DNA of 36,880 bases, taken from positions 1 through 36,880 of the forward strand of contig SVGK01000002.1 in the NCBI GenBank assembly GCA_015056395.1, given 5' to 3'. Shown here in pieces: positions 23,722-31,317 of this stretch (position 1 is its first letter; each line of letters opens with the position of its first letter). Origin of the DNA: Clostridiales bacterium (GTDB taxonomy: Bacteria > Bacillota > Clostridia > Christensenellales > Aristaeellaceae). Made by a program: the position numbers and the translations under genes. A model generated the notes under the pieces. That model made no database searches. It saw only the letters and a list, made by a program, of their open reading frames with translations, and had not been told where the DNA came from.

Positions 23722-23772
23722 GAAGAGGCTATCTCAAATTGCCTCTTCATGTCATTTTGAGACAGCCTCTTC
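23722..23772. terminator. Long bidirectional hairpin (GAGACAGCCTCTTC type)
   Basis: GAAGAGGCTATCTCAAA pairs with TTTGAGACAGCCTCTTC (16 of 17) around a 17-base loop that contains GCCTCTTC again. It ends the upstream gene's transcript from the minus strand. It also resembles the terminator or MITE-like palindromes common in Clostridia. The rest of the 23469-23850 gap is AT-rich, with no gene. Confidence 0.65.
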
Positions 23773-23850
23773 GTCGTGTCCTTTGTACTCCACCTCACAG
23801 ACATCATGACTATCTGATCATAGATGAAATCCTCATGGATCCAAACGTAC

Positions 23851-24519
23851 TTATTCATTGATGTCGATTGTTTGATGAGGAGTGATTTTCATTATTTGTT
23901 CCTTTGTCGAAAAAGGGGTTCCGACCGATAGCTCATAACAGATGTCTAATTCTATCTTTCCTTCCGAGACCTCTGAGAATTCAACTACTGGTGAATCACT
24001 AAGCCTCTTACCTGCTATTCTGAATCCATCTTTAACGAGTCCATCTTCTATATCTGACGAAATCAGTTCGATCCATTGATCATATACAGTTTTTCCCGTT
24101 TCATAATTGATGATTTCGATATTAACTTGATTTTTGTGCAGGGTGAAAGGTCTCATCCTATACTTTCCCTCTTTAGAGACATACCAACCTTTATATTCCG
24201 GCTTTGGCGTAGGTACTGGTATTGCATCCACCGATAATATAATCCTCTGCGTTTCGGGATCAGCGTTTCCGGTGACTTCCAGGCCATTTAACTTCTGAAA
24301 TGAGGCAACGGCCCACTGTGTCTCTTCTGTGTATTCGCCATTGACAACAGTGATATTGTAGCCCATAGACTTCAGAGCCTGCTGTATTTCCGTTACACGA
24401 TCACCGCTCATCCCACGGATATATGTAACGTCGTCGGTTTCCGCCAAAACAGAGAGCGTGCTCATAGCAACAGCTGTTACAAGGATCAAAATGATCGACC
24501 CAACGATCGTCTTCTTCAT
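23851..24519 (-). CDS. Secreted peptidoglycan-binding-domain protein
   Basis: 222 residues. Signal peptide (cut near VLA, ~26), then a PG_binding_1 domain (residues ~33-95: GMSGDRVTEIQQALKSMGY, then EETQWAVASFQKLNGLEVTG and DPETQRIIL), a Pro/Lys linker (VPTPKPEYKGWY) and a C-terminal beta-rich domain of about 110 residues of unknown type (YRMRPFTLHKNQVNIEIINY). The first domain would hold it in the cell wall; no catalytic domain is seen. It lies between secreted NRA-family genes on the same strand, 64 bases after the preceding one, with AAGGAAGGA before the start. Confidence 0.83.
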   Translation of the reverse strand: MKKTIVGSIILILVTAVAMSTLSVLAETDDVTYIRGMSGDRVTEIQQALKSMGYNITVVNGEYTEETQWAVASFQKLNGLEVTGNADPETQRIILSVDAIPVPTPKPEYKGWYVSKEGKYRMRPFTLHKNQVNIEIINYETGKTVYDQWIELISSDIEDGLVKDGFRIAGKRLSDSPVVEFSEVSEGKIELDICYELSVGTPFSTKEQIMKITPHQTIDINE

Positions 24520-24583
24520 TGTCTTGTCCTTCCTTTCGCATTCTAATCACGTTCGTTCAAATCTTCACCATATGATTCATCCA

Positions 24584-25051
24584 CTAAATCTGATCGATCA
24601 CCGCAGCCAGTTTCTCTTCGTAGAGATCGTACGCTACTGGCCAAACCTCATCGCTAGCCATCATCATCGTTACACGCGCCATGGCGGAATCACAATCGTA
24701 GATCTTCCCGTAGCTCGTACTTGTAGGATTCATCTGGAAAAACACCACTACATAGTCATCTCCCGTCGCGAAAGCGCAGCTCACCGTCGTATCCTTCTTT
24801 CCAACGAAGATTGGCTGTGTGTAATCGATCTCATTCGTATTCGTATAGTAGCAGTATTCCAACGTAAGTAGTGCTGCAAGGATCGCACGGTTCTCTTCCG
24901 CAATCGTAAGGTCCGTTGCGGAATTCAGCTGACTTGCGACAGAATCCATCATCATGTTCGGAAAGGGTTTCAAATCACTCATGCCTTCTGCTGCAAACGC
25001 ACTCATGCAAGACATTGATAGAACTATCACAAGGATCAATACTCTCTTCAT
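24584..25051 (-). CDS. Small secreted protein, divergent NRA family member C
   Basis: 155 residues. Signal peptide MKRVLILVIVLSMSCMSAFA, cut after AFA. The mature part shows the family layout in weaker form: LKPFPNMMMDSVASQLNSAT, EENRAILAALLTLEYCYYTN (the NRA box), IFVGKKDTTVSCAFATGDDY and VVVFFQMNP. ATGGAGGCTT lies before the chosen ATG; the longer frame begins inside the leader. The protein has no membrane helix after the signal. Function unknown; the shared plan with members A, B and D is my reading by eye. Confidence 0.72.
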   Translation of the reverse strand: MKRVLILVIVLSMSCMSAFAAEGMSDLKPFPNMMMDSVASQLNSATDLTIAEENRAILAALLTLEYCYYTNTNEIDYTQPIFVGKKDTTVSCAFATGDDYVVVFFQMNPTSTSYGKIYDCDSAMARVTMMMASDEVWPVAYDLYEEKLAAVIDQI

Positions 25052-25148
25052 TTGCGAAGCCTCCATGTAACTGAAATCGTTCCTTCTGGATATATGTATC
25101 ACATCATCAAGAATGAAAGTATCTATTCTTCCCGGTTTGCTCCGTTTG

Positions 25149-25655
25149 TCATATATTCCCCAGCATATCCACCCAGCTCTTGATATTCTTTGAAGCGTTC
25201 GCATAGTAATCCCCGCCGGTCACAGCTGATACCAAGCTTTCCAGCGATAAGCTATTCGTCTGCTCTCCCGTGAAAAGCGTATAGGTTGCCGAATTTCTTG
25301 ATGCATCATATGAAAATATGATGATATCGCCGCTGAGAGCGCTCGCACCTACGACCAGGCCATCATTGGATTTTCCGCAGTACGAAGTATTGTAAAGGCC
25401 GCCGTAAAACAAATCAGTACTCCCTAAAACAGAATCGGAAGACGCTTCGATCAACAATAAAACGGTTAGGCCAGCGCGATTCTCGCTTGTGCCATACCAG
25501 TCCTTTTCTGTGATGCTCTGTGATTTCCTGAGCGCTGATATCAAGGACGATGTGAAAGACCCCGACTTCGTTTCCGTCAAACCTGTAGTGCTCGATGCGA
25601 GCAGCAGCACGGCGATCACAACCGCACAGACAATCTTCCTGGTTACAGTTTTCAT
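25149..25655 (-). CDS. Small secreted protein, divergent NRA family member D
   Basis: 168 residues. Signal peptide (CAVVIAVLLLASSTTGLTET). The mature part: SGSFTSSLISALRKSQSITE, then WYGTSENRAGLTVLLLIEAS (NRA box), NTSYCGKSNDGLVVGASALS, GDIIIFSYDASRNSATYTLF, and a final helix. It has the same order of elements as members A-C but low identity. AAAGGAGGAA precedes the start. It is 21 bases behind the peptidoglycan-binding gene, so it is co-transcribed from the promoter at 26.3 kb. Confidence 0.75.
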   Translation of the reverse strand: MKTVTRKIVCAVVIAVLLLASSTTGLTETKSGSFTSSLISALRKSQSITEKDWYGTSENRAGLTVLLLIEASSDSVLGSTDLFYGGLYNTSYCGKSNDGLVVGASALSGDIIIFSYDASRNSATYTLFTGEQTNSLSLESLVSAVTGGDYYANASKNIKSWVDMLGNI

Positions 25656-25676
25656 AGATTATTCCTCCTTTACATA

Positions 25677-26255
25677 TCACCGATAAGAAAAACCGCTCTG
25701 ATCGTTCTTGATCACTTTGCCCGTCTTCTCATCAACTGTGAGCATCCATTTGCAGTATTCCATCTTTCCACTCGACATCCGCTGTGAAAAGTCGAACATG
25801 AACACATAGCATCCGTCTCGGTGATCTGACCAGTTCAGGGTATACCGAACTGAACTCGGATCGTTATACTTATACCACATGATTTTGTTGACGGCCGCCT
25901 GATAGCACTCCTCTTTAGAATAGATCTTTGGCGCCGGGGTCGGAGTAGGCAAAGGTTTTAGGCTTATCACGTCATCCGCGTACATCCTCGCGATGGTTTC
26001 TGGATCTGCGATTCCCGTTGCCTCCAAACCATTCGCTTCCTGAAAGGCTTCTACGGCCTCCTTTGTCGCATCATCAAATACGCCCGTTATAGTACTCTCA
26101 AAGTAGCCCATATCGCTGAGACGTCTCTGTAGGATTGCGATCGTTTCTCCTTTATCTCCTAAACCGATGCCTTTATCCTCCGCATTTACCGTCAACGCGG
26201 CGAAAAGCAAGCAAATCAGCATAAGCAGACTCAGCATTCTTCGTGACTCTTTCAT
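25677..26255 (-). CDS. Secreted peptidoglycan-binding protein, first gene of the cluster
   Basis: 192 residues. Signal peptide ending TVNA, PG_binding_1 domain (~30-92: LGDKGETIAILQRRLSDMGY, then DATKEAVEAFQEANGLEATG), Pro-rich linker (PLPTPTPAPKIYSKEE), then a C-terminal domain of ~80 residues (CYQAAVNKIMWYKYNDPSSV, a WSDHRDGCYVFMF strand, WMLTVDEKTGKVIK) with two Cys and a strand-turn resembling PepSY-like or DUF-type export domains. It likely binds the wall. It is divergent from the intact XRE regulator across a 263-base region. Confidence 0.85.
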   Translation of the reverse strand: MKESRRMLSLLMLICLLFAALTVNAEDKGIGLGDKGETIAILQRRLSDMGYFESTITGVFDDATKEAVEAFQEANGLEATGIADPETIARMYADDVISLKPLPTPTPAPKIYSKEECYQAAVNKIMWYKYNDPSSVRYTLNWSDHRDGCYVFMFDFSQRMSSGKMEYCKWMLTVDEKTGKVIKNDQSGFSYR

Positions 26256-26306
26256 CTACATCTTCTCCTTCCTGCTCTGTGAGCAATGAGTATTCTCTTT
26301 ATCTAA

Positions 26307-26335
26307 ATTCCACATATTCGTCCTGATTCCTTTAC
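26307..26335 (-). promoter_or_regulatory. Cluster promoter motif upstream of the six-gene operon
   Basis: Minus strand: GTAAAGGAATC (26325-26335), 7 bases, ATATGTGGAAT (26307-26317). The same two blocks occur upstream of member B with an 8-base gap. A binding site for the divergent XRE protein or an alternative sigma promoter would both fit. Confidence 0.6.
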
Positions 26336-26518
26336 TGCCATATAAATTTAATTACTGCGTATATTTGCATCCTGTGTCCGTGATTTGCGACGATCCATCA
26401 GATAAAGAAGCAATTTATATCCATATAGTTATATTTGTATCATTGTACTACGAATCTGTCGTATTGTCAATATGCCCATTCGGTTATTTCCGAATTCTCT
26501 CTCAAATGGAGGAAAAGC

Positions 26519-26728
26519 ATGACACAATACAGACGCATTCGTGAACTGCGAGAGGATCACGACAAGACACAAAAAGAGATCGCGGCGATGCTCGGCATGA
26601 AACAACCTCAGTATTTCCGCTATGAACAGGGGTATCGAGACATCCCGACGGATATGCTGATCGCGTTGGCGGATTATTATGGGGTCTCTGTAGACTACAT
26701 CCTGGGAAGAACAGATAGGACGACATAG
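26519..26728 (+). CDS. Short XRE-family regulator
   Basis: 69 residues, essentially one Cro/CI-type helix-turn-helix: TQKEIAAMLGMKQPQYFRYE as helices 2-3, then GYRDIPTDMLIALADYYGVS and YILGRTDR, the usual end of this family. TGGAGGAAA lies seven bases before the ATG; a longer frame upstream has no site. It is divergent from the secreted-protein operon, which suggests it controls that operon. A decayed homologue with the same promoter context lies 4.2 kb away. Confidence 0.9.
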   Translation: MTQYRRIRELREDHDKTQKEIAAMLGMKQPQYFRYEQGYRDIPTDMLIALADYYGVSVDYILGRTDRTT

Positions 26729-26752
26729 TTCAATGGACGTATGATGTGGTGA

Positions 26753-26781
26753 TTGATTTCTTTACCATTTCCAATTATAAT
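26753..26781 (+). promoter_or_regulatory. Promoter of dnaN-mnmE
   Basis: TTGATT (26753-26758), 17-base spacer, TATAAT (26776-26781). Confidence 0.75.
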
Positions 26782-26819
26782 AGTATCATCTGACAACATG
26801 TTACGGAGGTCATGCTATC

Positions 26820-27932
26820 ATGCGATTCACCTGTTCCACGCAGCAGCTGATCGAGAGGCTGCAGATCGTCACAAAGGCCATATCCGCCCGCACCACGAAC
26901 CCCGCGCTGGAGGGCATACTGGTCGAGACCGAAAGGGACAACATCGTGCTCACCTGCTCGGACGAACGCATCACCATCGTCACGCGCATGCAGGCCGAGA
27001 TCAAGGAAGCCGGCCGCGGCATCGTGCCGGGCAAGATGTTCTCCGAGATCGTGCGCCGCCTGCCGGAGGACAGCGTCACGATATCCATGAACGAACGCAT
27101 GGTGTTCAACATACGCTCCGGATCGTCAAAGAGCAACCTGTCGGGCATGGACGCCGACCTGTTCCCGCAGCTGCCGCAGCTGGACGACGTCAACGAAATC
27201 GCGCTGCCGCAGGACATGCTGCGCGACATGATACAGAAGACCGAGTTCGCCATCGCGACGGAAGACGCGCGCGAGGTGCTGACCGGCAGCTTCCTGGAGA
27301 TCAAGAACGGCACGGTGTCCATGGTGGCGCTGGACGGCTACCGCCTTGCGCTCAAGCGCGACACGTGCGGCGACGCTGTGAAGGAGCTCTCCGCGATCAT
27401 ACCCGGACGCGCCATAGGCGACATAGGCAAGCTGCTCTCCGACAAGGAGGACGCCTTTGCCGTGCTGTCCTTCAGCGGCAACAAGCTGCACATACGTCTC
27501 GAGGATACGGAGATATTCATCATACTGATCAGCGGCGAATACATCGACTATCACAGGATACTCCCGGCCGAATTCGCCACGCGCGTCACGGTCGAGCTGG
27601 AGCCGCTGCGCCGCTGCATAGACCGCGCCGCGCTGTTCGCACGCGACGGCAACAACAACCTGCTGGTGCTGCGCATACACGACGGCACGCTGGTGATCGA
27701 GGCGCATTCCCAGATCGGCGACGTGCACGAGGAGCTCTACACCGAGCAGGAAGGCGCGGACCTCAACATCGCGTTCAACGTGCGCTACATGACGGACGTC
27801 GTGCGCTACATCGACGCCGAACGCATCGAGCTCAAGATGAACAGCCCCATCGCCCCGTGCATTATATCGCCCGTGGGCGACCCGGACTACCTGCACCTGG
27901 TGCTGCCCGTGCGCACCGGCGCGACCAACTGA
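26820..27932 (+). CDS. dnaN: DNA polymerase III beta subunit (sliding clamp)
   Basis: 370 residues, full length, with the three DnaN domains: MRFTCSTQQLIERLQIVTKA start, middle FAIATEDAREVLTGSFLEIK followed by MVALDGYRLAL, and the C-terminal IAFNVRYMTDVVRYIDAERI then HLVLPVR. The clamp encircles DNA and tethers polymerases. GGAGGT is nine bases before the start. In most Firmicutes dnaN follows dnaA at the origin; here an XRE gene precedes it, mnmE follows four bases later, and no dnaA or DnaA-box cluster is visible. It could be a relocated sole copy or a second clamp. Confidence 0.95.
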   Translation: MRFTCSTQQLIERLQIVTKAISARTTNPALEGILVETERDNIVLTCSDERITIVTRMQAEIKEAGRGIVPGKMFSEIVRRLPEDSVTISMNERMVFNIRSGSSKSNLSGMDADLFPQLPQLDDVNEIALPQDMLRDMIQKTEFAIATEDAREVLTGSFLEIKNGTVSMVALDGYRLALKRDTCGDAVKELSAIIPGRAIGDIGKLLSDKEDAFAVLSFSGNKLHIRLEDTEIFIILISGEYIDYHRILPAEFATRVTVELEPLRRCIDRAALFARDGNNNLLVLRIHDGTLVIEAHSQIGDVHEELYTEQEGADLNIAFNVRYMTDVVRYIDAERIELKMNSPIAPCIISPVGDPDYLHLVLPVRTGATN

Positions 27933-27936
27933 ACCC

Positions 27937-29277
27937 ATGCATGACGACACCATTTGCGCCCTGGCCACGCCGCGCGGCCAGGGCGGCATTGCCATCATAC
28001 GCGTCTCCGGCGACGACGCGCTCAGCATACTGAAGGCGGCGTTCGTGCCGAACCATGTTTCACGCGCCTTCGAACCAAACCGGCTGATGTACGGCCGCGC
28101 TGTCGACGAGAGCGGCGATACCGTCGACCGCGTGATGGCCGTGTACATGAAGGCGCCGCGGTCCTACACGCGCGAGGACGTGGCGGAGATACACTGCCAC
28201 GGCGGCGACGTGACGGCGCGCAGAGTGCTCCGTCGCCTTTGCGCGCTGGGCGCGCGCCCCGCCGCGCCGGGCGAATTCACGAAGCGCGCGTTCCTGTCCG
28301 GGCGCATCACGCTGGCGGACGCCGAGGCCGTGATGGCGCTGGTCGGCACGCAGAGCGAGGCCGCAGCGCGCGCGTCCGTACGGCAGCTCGAGGGCGGCGT
28401 ATCCGGCTTCGTGCGCGACGCGAACAGCCGCATCATGGACATGCTTTCCCTGATCGAGGCCGGCACGGACTTCCCCGACGAAGTCGAGGAGGAGGCGTCC
28501 GCAAAGCAGGTGCTCGCCGGAGCGGAGGCGCTCATGGAGGAGCTCGCACGGCGCGCGCGCCCGGAGGCGGCGCGGCTCATGCGCGAAGGCGCGAGCATCG
28601 CGCTGGCGGGCAAGCCCAACGTGGGCAAGTCGTCTCTGATGAACGCGCTGCTCGAACAGGAGCGCGCGATCGTCACGGAGGTGCCGGGCACCACGCGCGA
28701 CACGCTGACGGAGCGCCTGCAGCTGAATGGCATCGCCGCGGAGATCACCGACACCGCCGGACAGCGCGACACCGAGGACCCGATCGAACGCATGGGCGTG
28801 CAGCGCGCAAGGGATGCCGTGCGCACGGCGGACATACGTGTGTTCGTGCTGGACCGCTCGCGGCCCATGGACGGCCAGGACGAGGCGCTGCTGAAAGGGC
28901 TTCAGCCCGGGGACATCGTCGCCGTCAACAAGGCCGATCTTCCCGCCGCGTTCGACTTCGTGTGCGGCGACGCCCGGATCATAGAGGTCTCAGCCAGGAC
29001 CGGCGAGGGCATAGCGGCGCTGCGCCGGGCGCTTGCCGACAGGCTCACGGTCGAAGCCGGCGACGATCTGATGACCGTCGAGCGGCACATCGCGCTGGCC
29101 GGGAACGCGCGCGAGGCGCTCGAGCGCGCGTGCGAGGGCATACGCGAAGGGCTGCCGCTCGACCTGGCCGCCATCGACCTGAAGGAGGCGTCCAGGCATC
29201 TTTCTGAAATACTGGGCACAGACGCGACGGACGCGCTGATCGACCAGATCTTTTCAAGGTTCTGTGTGGGGAAGTGA
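27937..29277 (+). CDS. mnmE: tRNA modification GTPase MnmE
   Basis: 446 residues. The N-terminal folate-binding domain (TICALATPRGQGGIAIIRVS) is followed by a helical domain split by the G domain: P-loop AGKPNVGKSS (224-233), GTTRD switch I (251-255), DTAGQ (272-276), NKAD (331-334), SAR (352-354). It ends with the essential CxGK as CVGK (443-446). With MnmG it installs carboxymethylaminomethyl groups at U34 of tRNAs. G3 reads DTAGQRDTED rather than the usual DTAGIRxTxD. It lies four bases after dnaN without a visible RBS of its own, so coupling is likely. Confidence 0.96.
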   Translation: MHDDTICALATPRGQGGIAIIRVSGDDALSILKAAFVPNHVSRAFEPNRLMYGRAVDESGDTVDRVMAVYMKAPRSYTREDVAEIHCHGGDVTARRVLRRLCALGARPAAPGEFTKRAFLSGRITLADAEAVMALVGTQSEAAARASVRQLEGGVSGFVRDANSRIMDMLSLIEAGTDFPDEVEEEASAKQVLAGAEALMEELARRARPEAARLMREGASIALAGKPNVGKSSLMNALLEQERAIVTEVPGTTRDTLTERLQLNGIAAEITDTAGQRDTEDPIERMGVQRARDAVRTADIRVFVLDRSRPMDGQDEALLKGLQPGDIVAVNKADLPAAFDFVCGDARIIEVSARTGEGIAALRRALADRLTVEAGDDLMTVERHIALAGNAREALERACEGIREGLPLDLAAIDLKEASRHLSEILGTDATDALIDQIFSRFCVGK

Positions 29278-29281
29278 GCTT

Positions 29282-29719
29282 ATGGACGACAGGACCCTCT
29301 TCTTTCTGGTGCTCTTCCCGCTCGTATCGGTGGGCGGCGTCGCCCTTCTCTGGATCGGCCTGTCCGGGCTGCGCAAAGCGCGCAGGCGGCAGGAACGCGA
29401 GCGAGCGAGCGCCACGGGCGCCGTGGTCGACATCACAAAGCGATATACGCTCAGGCGCGGCATGCTGTACACCTGCCACCCCGTGGTCGAGTTCGATGTC
29501 GACGGGCGGACGCGTCGGCACGAGAGCGAAACAGGCTACTGGCTGGACATGTTCAGGGTCGGGGAACATGTCGACCTGCGCTACGATGCCGACGACCCGT
29601 CGCGGTTCCATCTGGAAAAGGGAGTCGCTTGGCAGGAGAAGGCCGACAGGGCGACCGTCGCGGCCGGGCTCGTCTGGATCGCCGTCGCCGCGGTCGTCGC
29701 GTATATCGTCTCCGGATGA
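29282..29719 (+). CDS. DUF3592-like two-span membrane protein
   Basis: 145 residues. Membrane spans at ~7-29 and ~122-143 enclose a domain of about 85 residues with the DUF3592 look: RASATGAVVDITKRYTL, HPVVEFDVDGRTRRHE, and VGEHVDLRYDADDPSRFHLE. Role unknown. Start chosen four bases after the mnmE stop, with GGGGAAG seven bases upstream. Probably last in the dnaN-mnmE transcript. Confidence 0.8.
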   Translation: MDDRTLFFLVLFPLVSVGGVALLWIGLSGLRKARRRQERERASATGAVVDITKRYTLRRGMLYTCHPVVEFDVDGRTRRHESETGYWLDMFRVGEHVDLRYDADDPSRFHLEKGVAWQEKADRATVAAGLVWIAVAAVVAYIVSG

Positions 29720-29827
29720 CTTTGACAGCTTTAACAAACCCGTGCTTTCGCCAGGGCGGCTTCGTGCTATGATGGAACCGCAGGACCCTTTATACCTCAT
29801 ACGCATCGACCCATACAGGAGACCACC

Positions 29828-31183
29828 ATGCATCACGCCCACAAGACCACCGCCCGCGACATGACGCGGGGCTCTATCGTACAGCAGATCATACTGTTCT
29901 CACTGCCGCTCATGCTGGGCAACATATTCCAAATGCTCTACAACACGGTCGACATGTGGGTCGTTGGGAATTACGTCAGCACGCAGGCGCAGGCTGCCAT
30001 AGGCTCCACGCAGATGATCACGAACATGGCGGTGTTCTTCTTCAACGGCTTCTCGATCGGCGCGGGCGTTCTGATCGGCCAGCGCTTCGGCGCGCGCGAC
30101 ATGGACAGGCTGCACGACGCCATAGAGACCACGATGGCCGCGACGTTCGTGTTCTGCATCGTGTTCACGGCGCTGGGTGCGCTGGGCGCAAGGCCCATGC
30201 TGCGCTTCATGTCCACGCCGGACGACGTGATCGCCGATTCCACGCAGTACCTGACCATATACTTTGCAGGCATATCCGGTCTTCTGATCTACAACATGGG
30301 CAGCGGCATACTGCGCGCCGTGGGCGACACGACGCGCCCGCTGGTGTTCCTGATCATCACGAGCGTGCTGAACATCGTGCTGGACCTCGCGTTCGTGCTG
30401 TGGCTGCACGCGGGCATCGCGGGCGTGGCCTACGCCACGATACTCTCGCAGTTCATCTCCGCGATACTGACGCTCATGCTGCTGACGCGCACGAAGGACA
30501 TCTACAGGCTGGTCTGGCGGGACCTCAGGATCGACCCGCACGTGCTCAGGCGCATATTCGCGGTGGGCCTCCCCGCGGGCATACAGTCCGTCATCACGGC
30601 GTTCTCCAATGTGTTCGTGCAGAGCTATATCAACTTCTTCGGCTCGGCATGCATGGCGGGGTGGAGCTGTTACAACAAGCTGGATTCGTTCATCATGCTG
30701 CCCATGCAGTCCATGGCCATGGCGGCCACGACGTTCGTCAGCCAGAACATAGGCGCGAACCAGAAGGAACGCGCGGACAGGGGCACGCTGACCTCGATAC
30801 TCTTGAGCGTGGGCGTGACGTTCGCGGTCGCGGTCGTGCTGGTGCTGAACGCGCCGAAGGCGGTCGAGATATTCAACAAGGATCCCGCCGTGATCGAGTA
30901 CGGCGCGATGTTCATGCGCGCGAACACGTTCTTCCTGCTGTTCAACTGCGTCAACCACGTATTGGCCGGCGCGCTGCGCGGACGGGGCGATTCAAAGGGC
31001 CCCATGATCATAATGCTCGCGGCCTTCGTGGGCATCAGGCAGGTCTACCTGTTCACGGTCACGCGCTTCTTCGCCAACACGGCGCTGCTGGTGGGTCTGG
31101 GCTATCCGGTGGGATGGACGTGCTGCTTCATCATAGAGACGGCCTATGCGCTCAGGAAGAGGCGGGCAGAGAGCCATATATGA
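29828..31183 (+). CDS. MATE-family multidrug exporter
   Basis: 451 residues and twelve hydrophobic segments. Typical MATE (MepA/DinF-like) pieces: GSIVQQIILFSLPLMLGNIF, YNTVDMWVVGNYVS in helix 1-2, GILRAVGDTTRPLVF in the loop after helix 4, GLPAGIQSVITAFSNVF at the second half, and the late LAGALRGRGDSKGPM. Exports cationic drugs or metabolites using Na or H gradients; the substrate is not readable. AGGAG lies before the ATG, and a -10-like TATGAT occurs at about 29768. A perfect hairpin follows the stop. Confidence 0.94.
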   Translation: MHHAHKTTARDMTRGSIVQQIILFSLPLMLGNIFQMLYNTVDMWVVGNYVSTQAQAAIGSTQMITNMAVFFFNGFSIGAGVLIGQRFGARDMDRLHDAIETTMAATFVFCIVFTALGALGARPMLRFMSTPDDVIADSTQYLTIYFAGISGLLIYNMGSGILRAVGDTTRPLVFLIITSVLNIVLDLAFVLWLHAGIAGVAYATILSQFISAILTLMLLTRTKDIYRLVWRDLRIDPHVLRRIFAVGLPAGIQSVITAFSNVFVQSYINFFGSACMAGWSCYNKLDSFIMLPMQSMAMAATTFVSQNIGANQKERADRGTLTSILLSVGVTFAVAVVLVLNAPKAVEIFNKDPAVIEYGAMFMRANTFFLLFNCVNHVLAGALRGRGDSKGPMIIMLAAFVGIRQVYLFTVTRFFANTALLVGLGYPVGWTCCFIIETAYALRKRRAESHI

Positions 31184-31194
31184 GAGAATATCAC

Positions 31195-31226
31195 AACGGG
31201 GACGCCCGAATGCGGGCGTCCCCGTT
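31195..31226. terminator. Perfect hairpin between convergent genes
   Basis: AACGGGGACGCCCG-AATG-CGGGCGTCCCCGTT, a 14-base stem with no mismatch, immediately after the MATE stop. No T run follows on the plus strand; the minus side reads TTGTGATATTC. Probably a bidirectional RNA end. Confidence 0.7.
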
Positions 31227-31241
31227 GCCGTCAGATCGTAT

Positions 31242-31269
31242 GGACCCGGCGCGGATGCGCGGCGGGTCC
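31242..31269. terminator. Second hairpin between convergent genes
   Basis: GGACCCG-G-CGCG with its mirror around a GATG loop; one G-G mismatch in an 11-pair stem. It lies between the MATE and NodB-like genes and ends the latter's transcript. Confidence 0.55.
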
Positions 31270-31317
31270 GGGGTGATGAGGTGTATACGACAGGCGATCC
31301 CCCTGTGATCTATTCGA

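Noticed and set aside
26256-26819. Origin of replication next to dnaN
   Set aside because: No dnaA and no cluster of TTATCCACA-like boxes seen in the flanking intergenic DNA.
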